Source of the DNA: an uncultured Actinomycetes bacterium
GTDB lineage: Bacteria; Actinomycetota; Actinomycetes; Nanopelagicales; Nanopelagicaceae
Reading direction: 5' to 3'
Length of the DNA stretch: 10,627 nucleotides
NCBI GenBank assembly: GCA_903901905.1
Contig: CAIUSQ010000139.1
Span: 1 to 10,627 of the forward strand
The notes under the pieces were generated by a model. That model was not told the DNA's origin and ran no database searches. It saw only the letters and a list, made by a program, of their open reading frames with translations. Both the position numbers and the translations under genes were made by a program. Of this stretch, positions 1-6,519 are shown one piece after another. The stretch's first letter is position 1. Every line of letters begins with the position of its first letter.

Positions 1-458
1 ACAGAATCACGTGCAAGCATCTGATTGACACTGAAGTGTTTACCGATATCGCGCAAGAACTCGATTGCGCTCAATGGAGCGGTCCAATCCAAATTATTAA
101 CAACTTTGGCTGGATTTTTCTTTGAATCAAAATCTAAAAATACTGATACCTGCTCTTTAATTCTTCCGACCCACTCTGCAACGGTGTCTGAGCTGTTAAG
201 TGTCCGCTCCTCATTTTTGCCGCTTGGATCCCCCACGAGACCTGTTGCTCCTCCAACTAACGCCAACGGATTATGTCCGGCTAATTGAAAACGCCGAAGT
301 ACTAATAAAACCACCAGGTTTCCAACATGAAGTGATGGCGCAGTTGGATCAAATCCCACGTATAAAGTCAGCGGTTTCTTCAAAGACTCCGCAAGGGCTG
401 CTTCATCGGTTGACTGAGCCAAAAGGCCTCTCCAACGAAGATCTTCAATCAAATTCAT
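1..458 (-). CDS. tyrS: Tyrosyl-tRNA synthetase, N-terminal part (cut by window edge)
   Basis: Cytoplasmic class I aminoacyl-tRNA synthetase that charges tRNA-Tyr with tyrosine using ATP. I translated the minus strand from the ATG at 458-456. The frame stays open to base 1, giving 152 complete codons of a protein usually near 420 residues. It starts [12 protein letters not shown], a typical TyrRS start. The Rossmann-fold active site follows: [15 protein letters not shown] at residues 33-47, where HVGN is the class I HIGH motif, then [13 protein letters not shown] at 69-81, and the TyrRS-specific [15 protein letters not shown] near 134-148. The KMSKS loop, anticodon-binding domain and S4 domain lie beyond the window. 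The ATG overlaps the argH stop as ATGA (458-455), so translation is probably coupled to argH. No strong Shine-Dalgarno sequence is seen. The family call is firm; only completeness is unknown. Confidence 0.96.
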   Translation of the reverse strand, partial: MNLIEDLRWRGLLAQSTDEAALAESLKKPLTLYVGFDPTAPSLHVGNLVVLLVLRRFQLAGHNPLALVGGATGLVGDPSGKNEERTLNSSDTVAEWVGRIKEQVSVFLDFDSKKNPAKVVNNLDWTAPLSAIEFLRDIGKHFSVNQMLARDS

Positions 459-1882
459 TGGTTCATCATCTCGGAAAAGCGCCTACTCTTGCGGGAGATT
501 TCCTTGCGGGTCACATCATTTTCAGCTTGCGCTGTTTGAATCTGAGTCAAAACAAGAGAAGGTGCGGTACCTCCAGAAGTCGTGCGTGAGTTTAACGCTC
601 CAGAAACTGAAAGGACTCCCAAAACTCCTTCATCAAGTGAGGGGTGGATCGAATGCAATTCCGCCGGGGTTAATTCATGAAGCTCACGTGAGGTGCTTTC
701 ACATAAAGCAACACATTTTCCAGCCGATTCATGAGCTTGAGCGAAGGGAATGTGTTGCTTAGCCAAGTAATCTGCAATCTCTGTTGCAAGCGAAAATCCT
801 GTTGGAGCAGCAGCTAACATTTTTGCCCGATCAAAATCGGTGGTAGCAATCATTCCTGTTACTGCCGGAAGAGTTAGGAAGAGAGTGTCAAAACTGTCGA
901 ATAGAGGTTCTTTGTCTTCTTGAAGATCCCGGTTATATGCAAATGGTAAAGCCTTTAAAACAGTCAGAACAGTTACAAGATTTCCGACTAATCTGCCTGA
1001 CTTGCCGCGCGCCAACTCTGCTACATCGGGATTTTTTTTCTGAGGCATGATCGATGAGCCAGTTGAATAGGCATCAGAGACTTTCGCCCAAGAGAATTCA
1101 GTAGAGGCCCACAAACTCCATTCTTCGCCAATTCGAGACAAATGATTTCCAACCATTGCACAGATAAAGAGTGCTTCTGCAACATAATCTCTATCACTTA
1201 CAGCATCGATACTATTTTTAAAACTCTTCTCAAACCCTAAATCCTTTGCTGTAAATTCTGGATCTAGTGAGAGCGATGATCCGGCAAGTGCGCCAGCGCC
1301 CAAGGAACTCACCGAAGTTCTCAATAGCCAATCATTAATTCGATCTAGATCACGTGCAAATGCATGAGCATGCTTTGCAAGTTCATGGCCAAAAGAAACG
1401 GGTTGTGCATGTTGAATATGAGTAAAGCCTGGCGATGGTGCATCAATGTACTCAGCAGCCTTATCTAAAATAGAGGTCTGTAATTCAACCAATAGCGCGG
1501 CTAATTGCAACATATGATCAATTGAATAAAGTCTTAAATCTGTGGTCACTTGATCGTTCCTAGAGCGTCCTGCGCGCAACGAACCCCCGAGGGCACCAAG
1601 TTTTTGGGTTAAGCCACGTTCCAGTGCGCTATGAACATCTTCGTCACTGGCAATCGGTGCGAATGCTCCAGATGCAACTTCATTACCAAGTTCATTTAAT
1701 GCATTCAAGATCAAATTCGAATCTTTTTCTTCAATCAGTTTGTTCTCTTTTAGAACAGCTAGATGAGCCTTTGAAGATCGAATGTCATAGGGCGCGAGCC
1801 GCCAGTCAAAGTGCACACTTCGAGACAATGCGAAGACGGAATCCTGTGGTCCTTCTGAAAAACGACCGCCCCAGAGCGCCAC
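455..1882 (-). CDS. argH: Argininosuccinate lyase
   Basis: Last step of arginine synthesis: splits argininosuccinate into arginine and fumarate in the cytoplasm, as a homotetramer of the fumarase/aspartase superfamily. The 475-residue length is normal for the family. It starts [12 protein letters not shown], the usual ArgH N-terminus. Visible motifs are AGRSRNDQV (104-112), THIQHAQP (154-161, catalytic histidine region), the flexible catalytic-serine loop [12 protein letters not shown] (275-286), and SGGTAP near 436-441 in the C-terminal domain. The start is a GTG at 1882 that shares one base with the argR TAG stop (TAGTG), preceded by a usable GAGGAAG Shine-Dalgarno at 1891-1885. Its end overlaps tyrS by four bases. 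argG, which makes its substrate and often lies directly before argH in Actinobacteria, is missing here. The last 20 or so residues are lysine- and arginine-rich and look unspecialised. Confidence 0.98.
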   Translation of the reverse strand: MALWGGRFSEGPQDSVFALSRSVHFDWRLAPYDIRSSKAHLAVLKENKLIEEKDSNLILNALNELGNEVASGAFAPIASDEDVHSALERGLTQKLGALGGSLRAGRSRNDQVTTDLRLYSIDHMLQLAALLVELQTSILDKAAEYIDAPSPGFTHIQHAQPVSFGHELAKHAHAFARDLDRINDWLLRTSVSSLGAGALAGSSLSLDPEFTAKDLGFEKSFKNSIDAVSDRDYVAEALFICAMVGNHLSRIGEEWSLWASTEFSWAKVSDAYSTGSSIMPQKKNPDVAELARGKSGRLVGNLVTVLTVLKALPFAYNRDLQEDKEPLFDSFDTLFLTLPAVTGMIATTDFDRAKMLAAAPTGFSLATEIADYLAKQHIPFAQAHESAGKCVALCESTSRELHELTPAELHSIHPSLDEGVLGVLSVSGALNSRTTSGGTAPSLVLTQIQTAQAENDVTRKEISRKSRRFSEMMNQ

Positions 1883-2364
1883 TACTTCCTCTTCCCATCT
1901 GAATGTGCATATGCAAGAAGTTCTTTGGCTAAGTGTGCCCCACCAGTTGCTTTCTTAGAGACCAAAATAATCGTGTCGTCGCCAGCGATAGTTCCAATCA
2001 CTCCCGTTAAATTCGCATGATCCAAAGAACTGGCAAGAAACTGCGCCGCACCAGGTGGGGTGTGTATGACTGCCAAGTTGGCACTTGAATCTACGGATAG
2101 AATTAACTTTGATGGCAAAGGCGTACTCCTTGTGATCGCTCCATCAATACTTTCGCTTATCTCATATGTGCTCTCTCCCCTGCTATTACGGGAACGGACA
2201 GCACCAATCTCTTCAAGGTCCCGACTTGCAGTTGCTTGGGTTACCTCATATCCGCTTTTTTTCAAAAGCAGCACTAAGTCGTTTTGTGAATGGACTTTTC
2301 CACTCTGAATAAGCGCAATAGCTTTTGCTCTTCGCGCGGAAACTGATTGTGTATTAACTGCCAC
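1882..2364 (-). CDS. argR: Arginine repressor ArgR
   Basis: Arginine-sensing transcription factor. Family members bind paired ARG boxes as a hexamer with L-arginine as corepressor. The 160 residues show both expected domains. An N-terminal winged helix-turn-helix spans about residues 8-70 and contains the recognition-helix signature VTQATASRDLEEIGA (41-55). A C-terminal oligomerisation and arginine-binding domain contains TPPGAAQFLASSLD (102-115) and GTIAGDDTI (124-132); Asp129 and Asp130 match the arginine-contacting acidic pair of the family. The start is a GTG at 2364-2362, chosen because a strong AGGGAGGTG ribosome site lies 7 bases upstream; this start overlaps the end of argD by 11 bases. 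The gene lies inside the arginine operon, and operator-like boxes precede argC, so autoregulation as part of the operon is the natural inference. Confidence 0.97.
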   Translation of the reverse strand: MAVNTQSVSARRAKAIALIQSGKVHSQNDLVLLLKKSGYEVTQATASRDLEEIGAVRSRNSRGESTYEISESIDGAITRSTPLPSKLILSVDSSANLAVIHTPPGAAQFLASSLDHANLTGVIGTIAGDDTIILVSKKATGGAHLAKELLAYAHSDGKRK

Positions 2365-3523
2365 TTGTAAGCACCTCCCTAAAAGTATTTATGAATTTCC
2401 TTATTTGAGAATCACTAACAATTAGAGCTGGAGCAATTCGAATAGTAGAAGAATTGGCGGCATTGACTAGAACGCCAGCCTCTGCAAGTTTGCGAGCAAT
2501 TACATTGGAATTTGCATTCTCGAGTTCGATGCCAATGAGTAATCCAGCTCCTCTAACTTGGGTAACACCTGGAATTAAAGCTAACTCCTGGATCAATACT
2601 TGTCCTTGTCTTCTAACTTTCTTGAGGATGTTTTGCTTCTCGATAGTTTTGATGACCGCAAGGGCTGCTGCCGTTGTTATTGGATTGCCACCAAACGTTG
2701 ATCCATGCTCTCCTGATTTGAAAAGATCTGCAGAATCACCAATCGCAATCATGGCCCCAAGAGGAAGGCCGCCTCCTAAGCCCTTAGCCAATGTGATGAC
2801 ATCTGGAGTAATGCCTGAGTATTCATATCCAAACCAATCACCAGTTCTGCCCATCCCAGTTTGAACCGCGTCAATAACTAATAGCGCACCGTTCTTATCG
2901 CAGAGTTGCCTCAAGCCTTGAAGGTAGTCAGTTGGTGGAACAATCACTCCGGCTTCACCCATGATTGGTTCGATTATTACCATCGCTGTCTTCTTCGAAA
3001 TCGATCGCCTCATAGCCTCGATATCTCCGTAAGGAACATGTTTCACATTCTTTAGGAGCGGCAGAAACGGTTCACGTTTAGAAGGTTGGCCGGTTAGTGA
3101 CAAAGCGCCCATAGTTCGACCATGAAATGAACCTTGAGCGGCAACAATATGGCTGCGACCAGATTTACGTGAAAGCTTAATCGCTGCTTCGTTCGCCTCT
3201 GCACCTGACTGACAAAAGAAAACTTTTGCATTCTTTGTTTTGGTTAATGACACTAGTTTTTCAGCTAGTAAAACTGCATTCGGATGTGAGTAAAAATTAC
3301 TCACATGATTAAGAGTTCTCACCTGTTTTGACACCGCGCTAATGATGCTCGGGTGAGCATGCCCTAAAATGTTTGTCGCTATACCACCGAGAAAATCCAA
3401 ATAGAGTTTGCCTTCAACATCCTGAACATTTAGGCCTTTACCTTTTATCAAGGTAATTTCTGGCACGCCGTAATTGTTTTGAACTGATTTGCTCCAGCGT
3501 TTTGCAAATACTTTGTTTTTCAT
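2354..3523 (-). CDS. argD: Acetylornithine aminotransferase
   Basis: PLP-dependent class III aminotransferase that converts N-acetylglutamate 5-semialdehyde and glutamate into N2-acetylornithine and 2-oxoglutarate; a cytoplasmic homodimer in the family. The 389-residue length is typical. Motifs: FLGGIATNILGHAHP (44-58), the phosphate-binding SGAEANEAAIKL (106-117), FHGRT (133-137), VIDAVQTGMGRTG (216-228) with Asp218 contacting the PLP ring nitrogen, TLAKGLGGGLPLGA (244-257) with Lys247 as the Schiff-base lysine, and GEHGSTFGGNP (271-281). The residue after Asp218 is Ala (codon GCG), where ArgD proteins usually have Glu (DEVQTG). The ATG at 3523 overlaps the argB stop as ATGA. ArgD enzymes can also act on succinyldiaminopimelate in lysine synthesis, which the sequence alone cannot exclude. 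Confidence 0.96.
   Translation of the reverse strand: MKNKVFAKRWSKSVQNNYGVPEITLIKGKGLNVQDVEGKLYLDFLGGIATNILGHAHPSIISAVSKQVRTLNHVSNFYSHPNAVLLAEKLVSLTKTKNAKVFFCQSGAEANEAAIKLSRKSGRSHIVAAQGSFHGRTMGALSLTGQPSKREPFLPLLKNVKHVPYGDIEAMRRSISKKTAMVIIEPIMGEAGVIVPPTDYLQGLRQLCDKNGALLVIDAVQTGMGRTGDWFGYEYSGITPDVITLAKGLGGGLPLGAMIAIGDSADLFKSGEHGSTFGGNPITTAAALAVIKTIEKQNILKKVRRQGQVLIQELALIPGVTQVRGAGLLIGIELENANSNVIARKLAEAGVLVNAANSSTIRIAPALIVSDSQIRKFINTFREVLTSGS
2372..2380 (-). promoter_or_regulatory. Strong ribosome binding site for argR
   Basis: On the minus strand AGGGAGGTG lies seven bases before the GTG at 2364-2362, inside the last codons of argD. It is one of the clearest Shine-Dalgarno sequences in the window and fixes the GTG as the argR start, despite the 11-base overlap with argD. 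Its strength suggests that ArgR is translated independently rather than only by coupling. Confidence 0.75.
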
Positions 3524-4305
3524 GCCGTCACCAAAGTTCCACCGGTGCCGGCTAAGGCCTTTGAAAAACTCTCTGTGTTGGTACCATCAATAATTCGAAC
3601 TGCCTTAACACCGTAAGCAAGTGCCTCTAGGGCCGCTTGAACTTTAGGACGCATTCCATCGCTGAGAGTAGATTTCATTTCCTTTAACTCTAAGACGCTA
3701 ATCTTGTCAATCAGTGAGTTTTTATCTGGCCAGTTTCTATATATGCCTGAAACATCAGTCATCATAATCAAAGTTGTAGCTTGGAGCGCAGATGCAATTG
3801 CTGCAGCAGCAAAATCTGCATTCACGTTGTATCCAACCAACCCATCCACAGATGAAGAGATAGGAGCTATCACAGGAGTTATCCCACCTTTGAGAAGTTC
3901 GAGAACCTGTGCTGGGTCTACACGTGTTATCTCACCTACCAGACCAACATCATGACTGTTCCCATCGATCTCAACCGACATTCTCTCTGCAAGTAATGTA
4001 GGTAATGCTCGGCCAGAGATCGATTGCGCATTTACTCCTGCTATTTTCAGCGACGCAGCAAGTGAAGGTCCAACGTTTTTGACCAACACTTCCTCAACAA
4101 CTTGAAATGTCTCCGGTGTCGTTACTCGCAAGCCTGCAACCCATTGACTCTTAATCCCTTTGCTATCTAGAGCTTGGTTAATCTGGGGTCCCCCGCCATG
4201 AACAATCACAATTTCTATTCCGTTAGCAATTGCATCTGCAATAGCTTTAGAAAAATCAGCATTTTCATCGCGCATTGCATTTCCACCATATTTAACGACG
4301 ATCAT
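3520..4305 (-). CDS. argB: Acetylglutamate kinase, short form
   Basis: Phosphorylates N-acetyl-L-glutamate with ATP to N-acetylglutamyl 5-phosphate, the second step of arginine synthesis; amino-acid kinase family, cytoplasmic. The 261 residues include KYGGNAM (5-11), HGGGPQIN (36-43), GLRVT (58-62), GYNVNAD (158-164), MTDVSGIY (182-189) and DGMRPKVQAA (216-225). The protein begins directly with the first beta strand (MIVVKYGGNAM). It therefore lacks the N-terminal helix of roughly 20-30 residues found in arginine-inhibited hexameric enzymes such as the mycobacterial one. The end (GTNTESFSKALAGTGGTLV) also lacks the usual H-x-x-L-x-E-x-F-type arginine-site signature. An upstream start is ruled out by an in-frame TGA at 4350-4348 with no start codon after it. 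Both ends overlap neighbours by four bases (ATGA with argJ and with argD). Confidence 0.97.
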   Translation of the reverse strand: MIVVKYGGNAMRDENADFSKAIADAIANGIEIVIVHGGGPQINQALDSKGIKSQWVAGLRVTTPETFQVVEEVLVKNVGPSLAASLKIAGVNAQSISGRALPTLLAERMSVEIDGNSHDVGLVGEITRVDPAQVLELLKGGITPVIAPISSSVDGLVGYNVNADFAAAAIASALQATTLIMMTDVSGIYRNWPDKNSLIDKISVLELKEMKSTLSDGMRPKVQAALEALAYGVKAVRIIDGTNTESFSKALAGTGGTLVTA

Positions 4306-5444
4306 GTTGAATACGCTGAGTTCTCGTGGACGTATGCATGAGTTAGATCATTTGTAAGAACAGTGGCTGTTGATGAACCAACTTTCATGTCAATTTTTAT
4401 CGCAACTAAGCGATCTGTGAAATCAACTGCTGATTTATCCCGATTAGGTGCGCTATTCCTGCACACCTGAATACCGTTCAAAGAGACATCAATTGTCAAT
4501 GGATCCATTTTGGCTGATGCAGTTCCAACTGCGGCCAAAACTCGACCCCAGTTGGGATCGCCTCCGAAGATTGCAGCTTTAAGTAGGTTATTGCGTGCAC
4601 ATGCTCTAGCAATTTCTAATGCATCTTTTTCACTATCTGCATTGTTAACGGTTATCGCCACTGTTTTAGAGGAACCTTCTGCATCTGCAATCAACTGTGC
4701 AACTAGATCTGAGCAGACATGAGTCAGCATTTCACGTAACTTCTCATCAGTGATGGAGATTCCACTAGCACCCGAAGACATCAGTACCACCGTGTCATTG
4801 GTAGAGGTGCAACCATCTGAATCCATACGATTAAATGTGCGATCTGTGACTTCTTCAAAAATTTCCTGAACATTACGGGAGACAACTGCATCAGTCATAA
4901 CTACTGAAAGCATGGTTGCCAAAGCCGGTGCAAGCATGCCGGCACCTTTTGCAATGGCTGCAAATGTGACGCCATCGCTAGCCAGCTCGACAATCTTTGG
5001 AACAGAATCAGTCGTCATTATTGCCTGTGCGCTCTTTTTTAAGCCATTGCCATCCATTTCTTTTGAGATATAGGAAATTCCCTTTAAAACTTTTTCCATT
5101 GGGAGCAACTCACCAATTAATCCTGTAGAACATACCAACACATCACTTGAGGAAATCTGCAGTTGATCTGCTACGTACTCTGCAGTTTGATGAGTATCTG
5201 CAAAACCCTGAGGACCAGTACATGCGTTAGCACCACCAGAATTCAACACAATAGCTTGGGCAGCACCAGATGAAGCAACTTGCTTAGACCAGATCACCGG
5301 TGCTGCTACTACCTTGTTCGATGTAAACACTGCGGCACAGTCAAATCTCGGTCCAAGGTTTTGAATAAGAGTTAAATCTAAATCACCATTGCTTTTAAGG
5401 CCCGCCGATGTTGCACCAGCGATGAATCCCTGAGGAAGATTCAT
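4302..5444 (-). CDS. argJ: Glutamate N-acetyltransferase (ornithine acetyltransferase) ArgJ
   Basis: Transfers the acetyl group from N-acetylornithine to glutamate, recycling acetyl groups in arginine synthesis. Some members also use acetyl-CoA and so act as N-acetylglutamate synthase. The 380-residue precursor is of normal length. The self-cleavage site is clear: KGAGMLAPALATML (166-179), with cleavage expected between Ala176 and Thr177, so that Thr177 becomes the N-terminal nucleophile of the beta chain. Other family motifs: STGLIGE (106-112, oxyanion-hole region), DSDGCTSTNDTV (208-219), GGDPNWGR (294-301) and the C-terminal DLTHAYVHENSAYST (366-380). The ATG at 5444 overlaps the argC stop, and the stop overlaps the argB start (both ATGA). 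Whether it is mono- or bifunctional cannot be read from sequence by eye; no argA-like gene is present in the window. Confidence 0.97.
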   Translation of the reverse strand: MNLPQGFIAGATSAGLKSNGDLDLTLIQNLGPRFDCAAVFTSNKVVAAPVIWSKQVASSGAAQAIVLNSGGANACTGPQGFADTHQTAEYVADQLQISSSDVLVCSTGLIGELLPMEKVLKGISYISKEMDGNGLKKSAQAIMTTDSVPKIVELASDGVTFAAIAKGAGMLAPALATMLSVVMTDAVVSRNVQEIFEEVTDRTFNRMDSDGCTSTNDTVVLMSSGASGISITDEKLREMLTHVCSDLVAQLIADAEGSSKTVAITVNNADSEKDALEIARACARNNLLKAAIFGGDPNWGRVLAAVGTASAKMDPLTIDVSLNGIQVCRNSAPNRDKSAVDFTDRLVAIKIDMKVGSSTATVLTNDLTHAYVHENSAYST

Positions 5445-6463
5445 GCGCCGATCCCATCATGGGTGAGTCCAGTCGTTTCGGCGATGCCGGAAATAATATT
5501 CGCATTCTGAATTGCCTGTCCGGCTGCACCTTTACCAAGGTTGTCTATAGCAACAGATACAACTAAGCGATTTGCATGCTCATCTACTGCCACCTGCATC
5601 ATTGCTTTGTTGCTACCCGTGACGGCGCTGGTCTTTGGTAGTTGCCCCAGCGGTAATACATCAATAAAAGCATCGGCTGAAAAGTAATCAGAGTAAATAG
5701 AGTGAACGTGCTCTACCGATACCGCTTTCGTTAACTTAGCAGTGATTGTTGAAAGAATTCCCCGGGGCATCGGTGCCAAAATTGGAGTGAATGAGATTTT
5801 TGCCTGCTTTTTTCCCAGAGCTGAAATCGCCTGCTCGATCTCCGGTGTGTGTTGATGGAGGCCACCAAATTTATAAGATGTTAATGAATTTACAACTTCA
5901 CTCGCAATCAGATTAATTTTCGCATTTCTGCCAGCACCCGTAGTTCCCGATGAGGCAACCACCACAATGTCGGATGCATCGATAATCGATAAAGAAGGAG
6001 CAACACCAAGTGCGATAGAGGTTGCATAGCAACCAGGATTTGCAACTCTGCTTTCCTTGGCTATAGCTGATCTTTGGTTTTTGGATAGTTCTGGTAATCC
6101 ATATACCCATGAGCCCGCGTGATTGCCCCCATAATATTTATCCCAAGCAGTTTTATCTTCTAATCTGAAGTCAGCTCCAAAATCAACGATTTTGACCTGC
6201 GCGGGAATCTTGGCAATCAAAGCGGCAGATTCGCCATGCGGTAAAGCAAGAAAAACAAGTTCAATCTCAGAGAAATCGATCTGGTTATTGCTCACAAATC
6301 TTTGATCTTTATAGCTTTGAAGTTGAGGATGGACTGATTGAATCAACTCACCAGCGTTGGAATGAGCACTAACAACAGTTAGATCAAAAATCGGATGCAG
6401 GGTAAGCAACCGCAGAAGCTCCCCGCCGGCATAACCGCTTCCACCAATAACTGCTGTTTTCAT
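5441..6463 (-). CDS. argC: N-acetyl-gamma-glutamyl-phosphate reductase
   Basis: NADPH-dependent reduction of N-acetylglutamyl 5-phosphate to N-acetylglutamate 5-semialdehyde, the third step of arginine synthesis; cytoplasmic. From the ATG at 6463 it has 340 residues, a normal length. The N-terminal nucleotide-binding fold shows AVIGGSGYAGGELLRLL (4-20). The catalytic cysteine is Cys145 in NPGCYATS (142-149). HQHTPEIEQ (203-211) carries the conserved histidine region, and SSGTTGAGR (171-179) and DNLGKGAAGQAIQN (307-320) are family motifs. A TTG at 6469 would add two residues (M-T), but I prefer the ATG because ArgC proteins usually begin right before the first beta strand. No Shine-Dalgarno sequence precedes either start. 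It is the first gene of the arginine block, 47 bases after pheT, with ArgR operator-like repeats in the gap; its stop overlaps argJ (ATGA). Confidence 0.96.
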   Translation of the reverse strand: MKTAVIGGSGYAGGELLRLLTLHPIFDLTVVSAHSNAGELIQSVHPQLQSYKDQRFVSNNQIDFSEIELVFLALPHGESAALIAKIPAQVKIVDFGADFRLEDKTAWDKYYGGNHAGSWVYGLPELSKNQRSAIAKESRVANPGCYATSIALGVAPSLSIIDASDIVVVASSGTTGAGRNAKINLIASEVVNSLTSYKFGGLHQHTPEIEQAISALGKKQAKISFTPILAPMPRGILSTITAKLTKAVSVEHVHSIYSDYFSADAFIDVLPLGQLPKTSAVTGSNKAMMQVAVDEHANRLVVSVAIDNLGKGAAGQAIQNANIISGIAETTGLTHDGIGA

Positions 6464-6474
6464 GGTCAAAGGTT

Positions 6475-6480
6475 ATTACA
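6475..6480 (-). promoter_or_regulatory. Possible -10 element of an argC promoter
   Basis: On the minus strand TGTAAT (6480-6475) matches the TATAAT consensus at five of six positions. It would place transcription start at about 6468-6466, only 3 to 5 bases before the argC ATG at 6463. No good -35 hexamer is found at normal spacing. A TATAGA at 6489-6484 is an alternative. Either way the 5' leader would be very short, and the ArgR boxes at 6482-6519 would cover the promoter. This is inference from a short match. Confidence 0.35.
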
Positions 6481-6481
6481 T

Positions 6482-6519
6482 GATCTATAATTATGCAACA
6501 AGATGCATAATTATGCGGT
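6482..6519 (-). promoter_or_regulatory. Tandem ArgR operator (two ARG boxes) upstream of argC
   Basis: Two related palindromes centred at 6490.5 and 6510.5 lie between pheT and argC. The upstream one is a perfect 12-base palindrome, GCATAATTATGC (6505-6516). The downstream one, TATAATTATGCA on the plus strand (6486-6497), shares the AATTATGC core. The centre-to-centre distance of 20 equals two 18-base ARG boxes separated by 2 bases; paired boxes 2-3 bases apart are the known architecture for ArgR hexamers. The TGCAT-N4-ATGCA type of half-site is known for ArgR operators. The upstream palindrome contains the last codon and stop of pheT (GCA TAA, 6516-6511). Together with argR in the same operon, this strongly suggests arginine-dependent repression of argC and the genes after it. 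Confidence 0.8.

Noticed and set aside
200..589. Plus-strand open frame of 129 codons across the tyrS/argH junction
   Set aside because: It lies antisense to two well-supported genes, has no recognisable motif or ribosome site, and is explained as a shadow frame.
1032..1039. Run of eight A on the coding strand in the argH catalytic loop (PQKKNP), a possible slippage or phase-variation site
   Set aside because: The run is explained by Lys-Lys-Asn codons in AT-rich DNA, the motif is conserved at protein level and the frame is intact; no sign of regulated switching.
1905..1916. TGCATATGCA palindrome near the end of argR as a second ArgR box
   Set aside because: The half-sites have no spacer, unlike the four-base centre of the boxes before argC; it is within coding sequence and has no partner box.
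2454..2864. Plus-strand open frame of 136 codons inside argD
   Set aside because: Fully antisense to a motif-complete argD; composition looks like a reverse-frame artefact with no family features.
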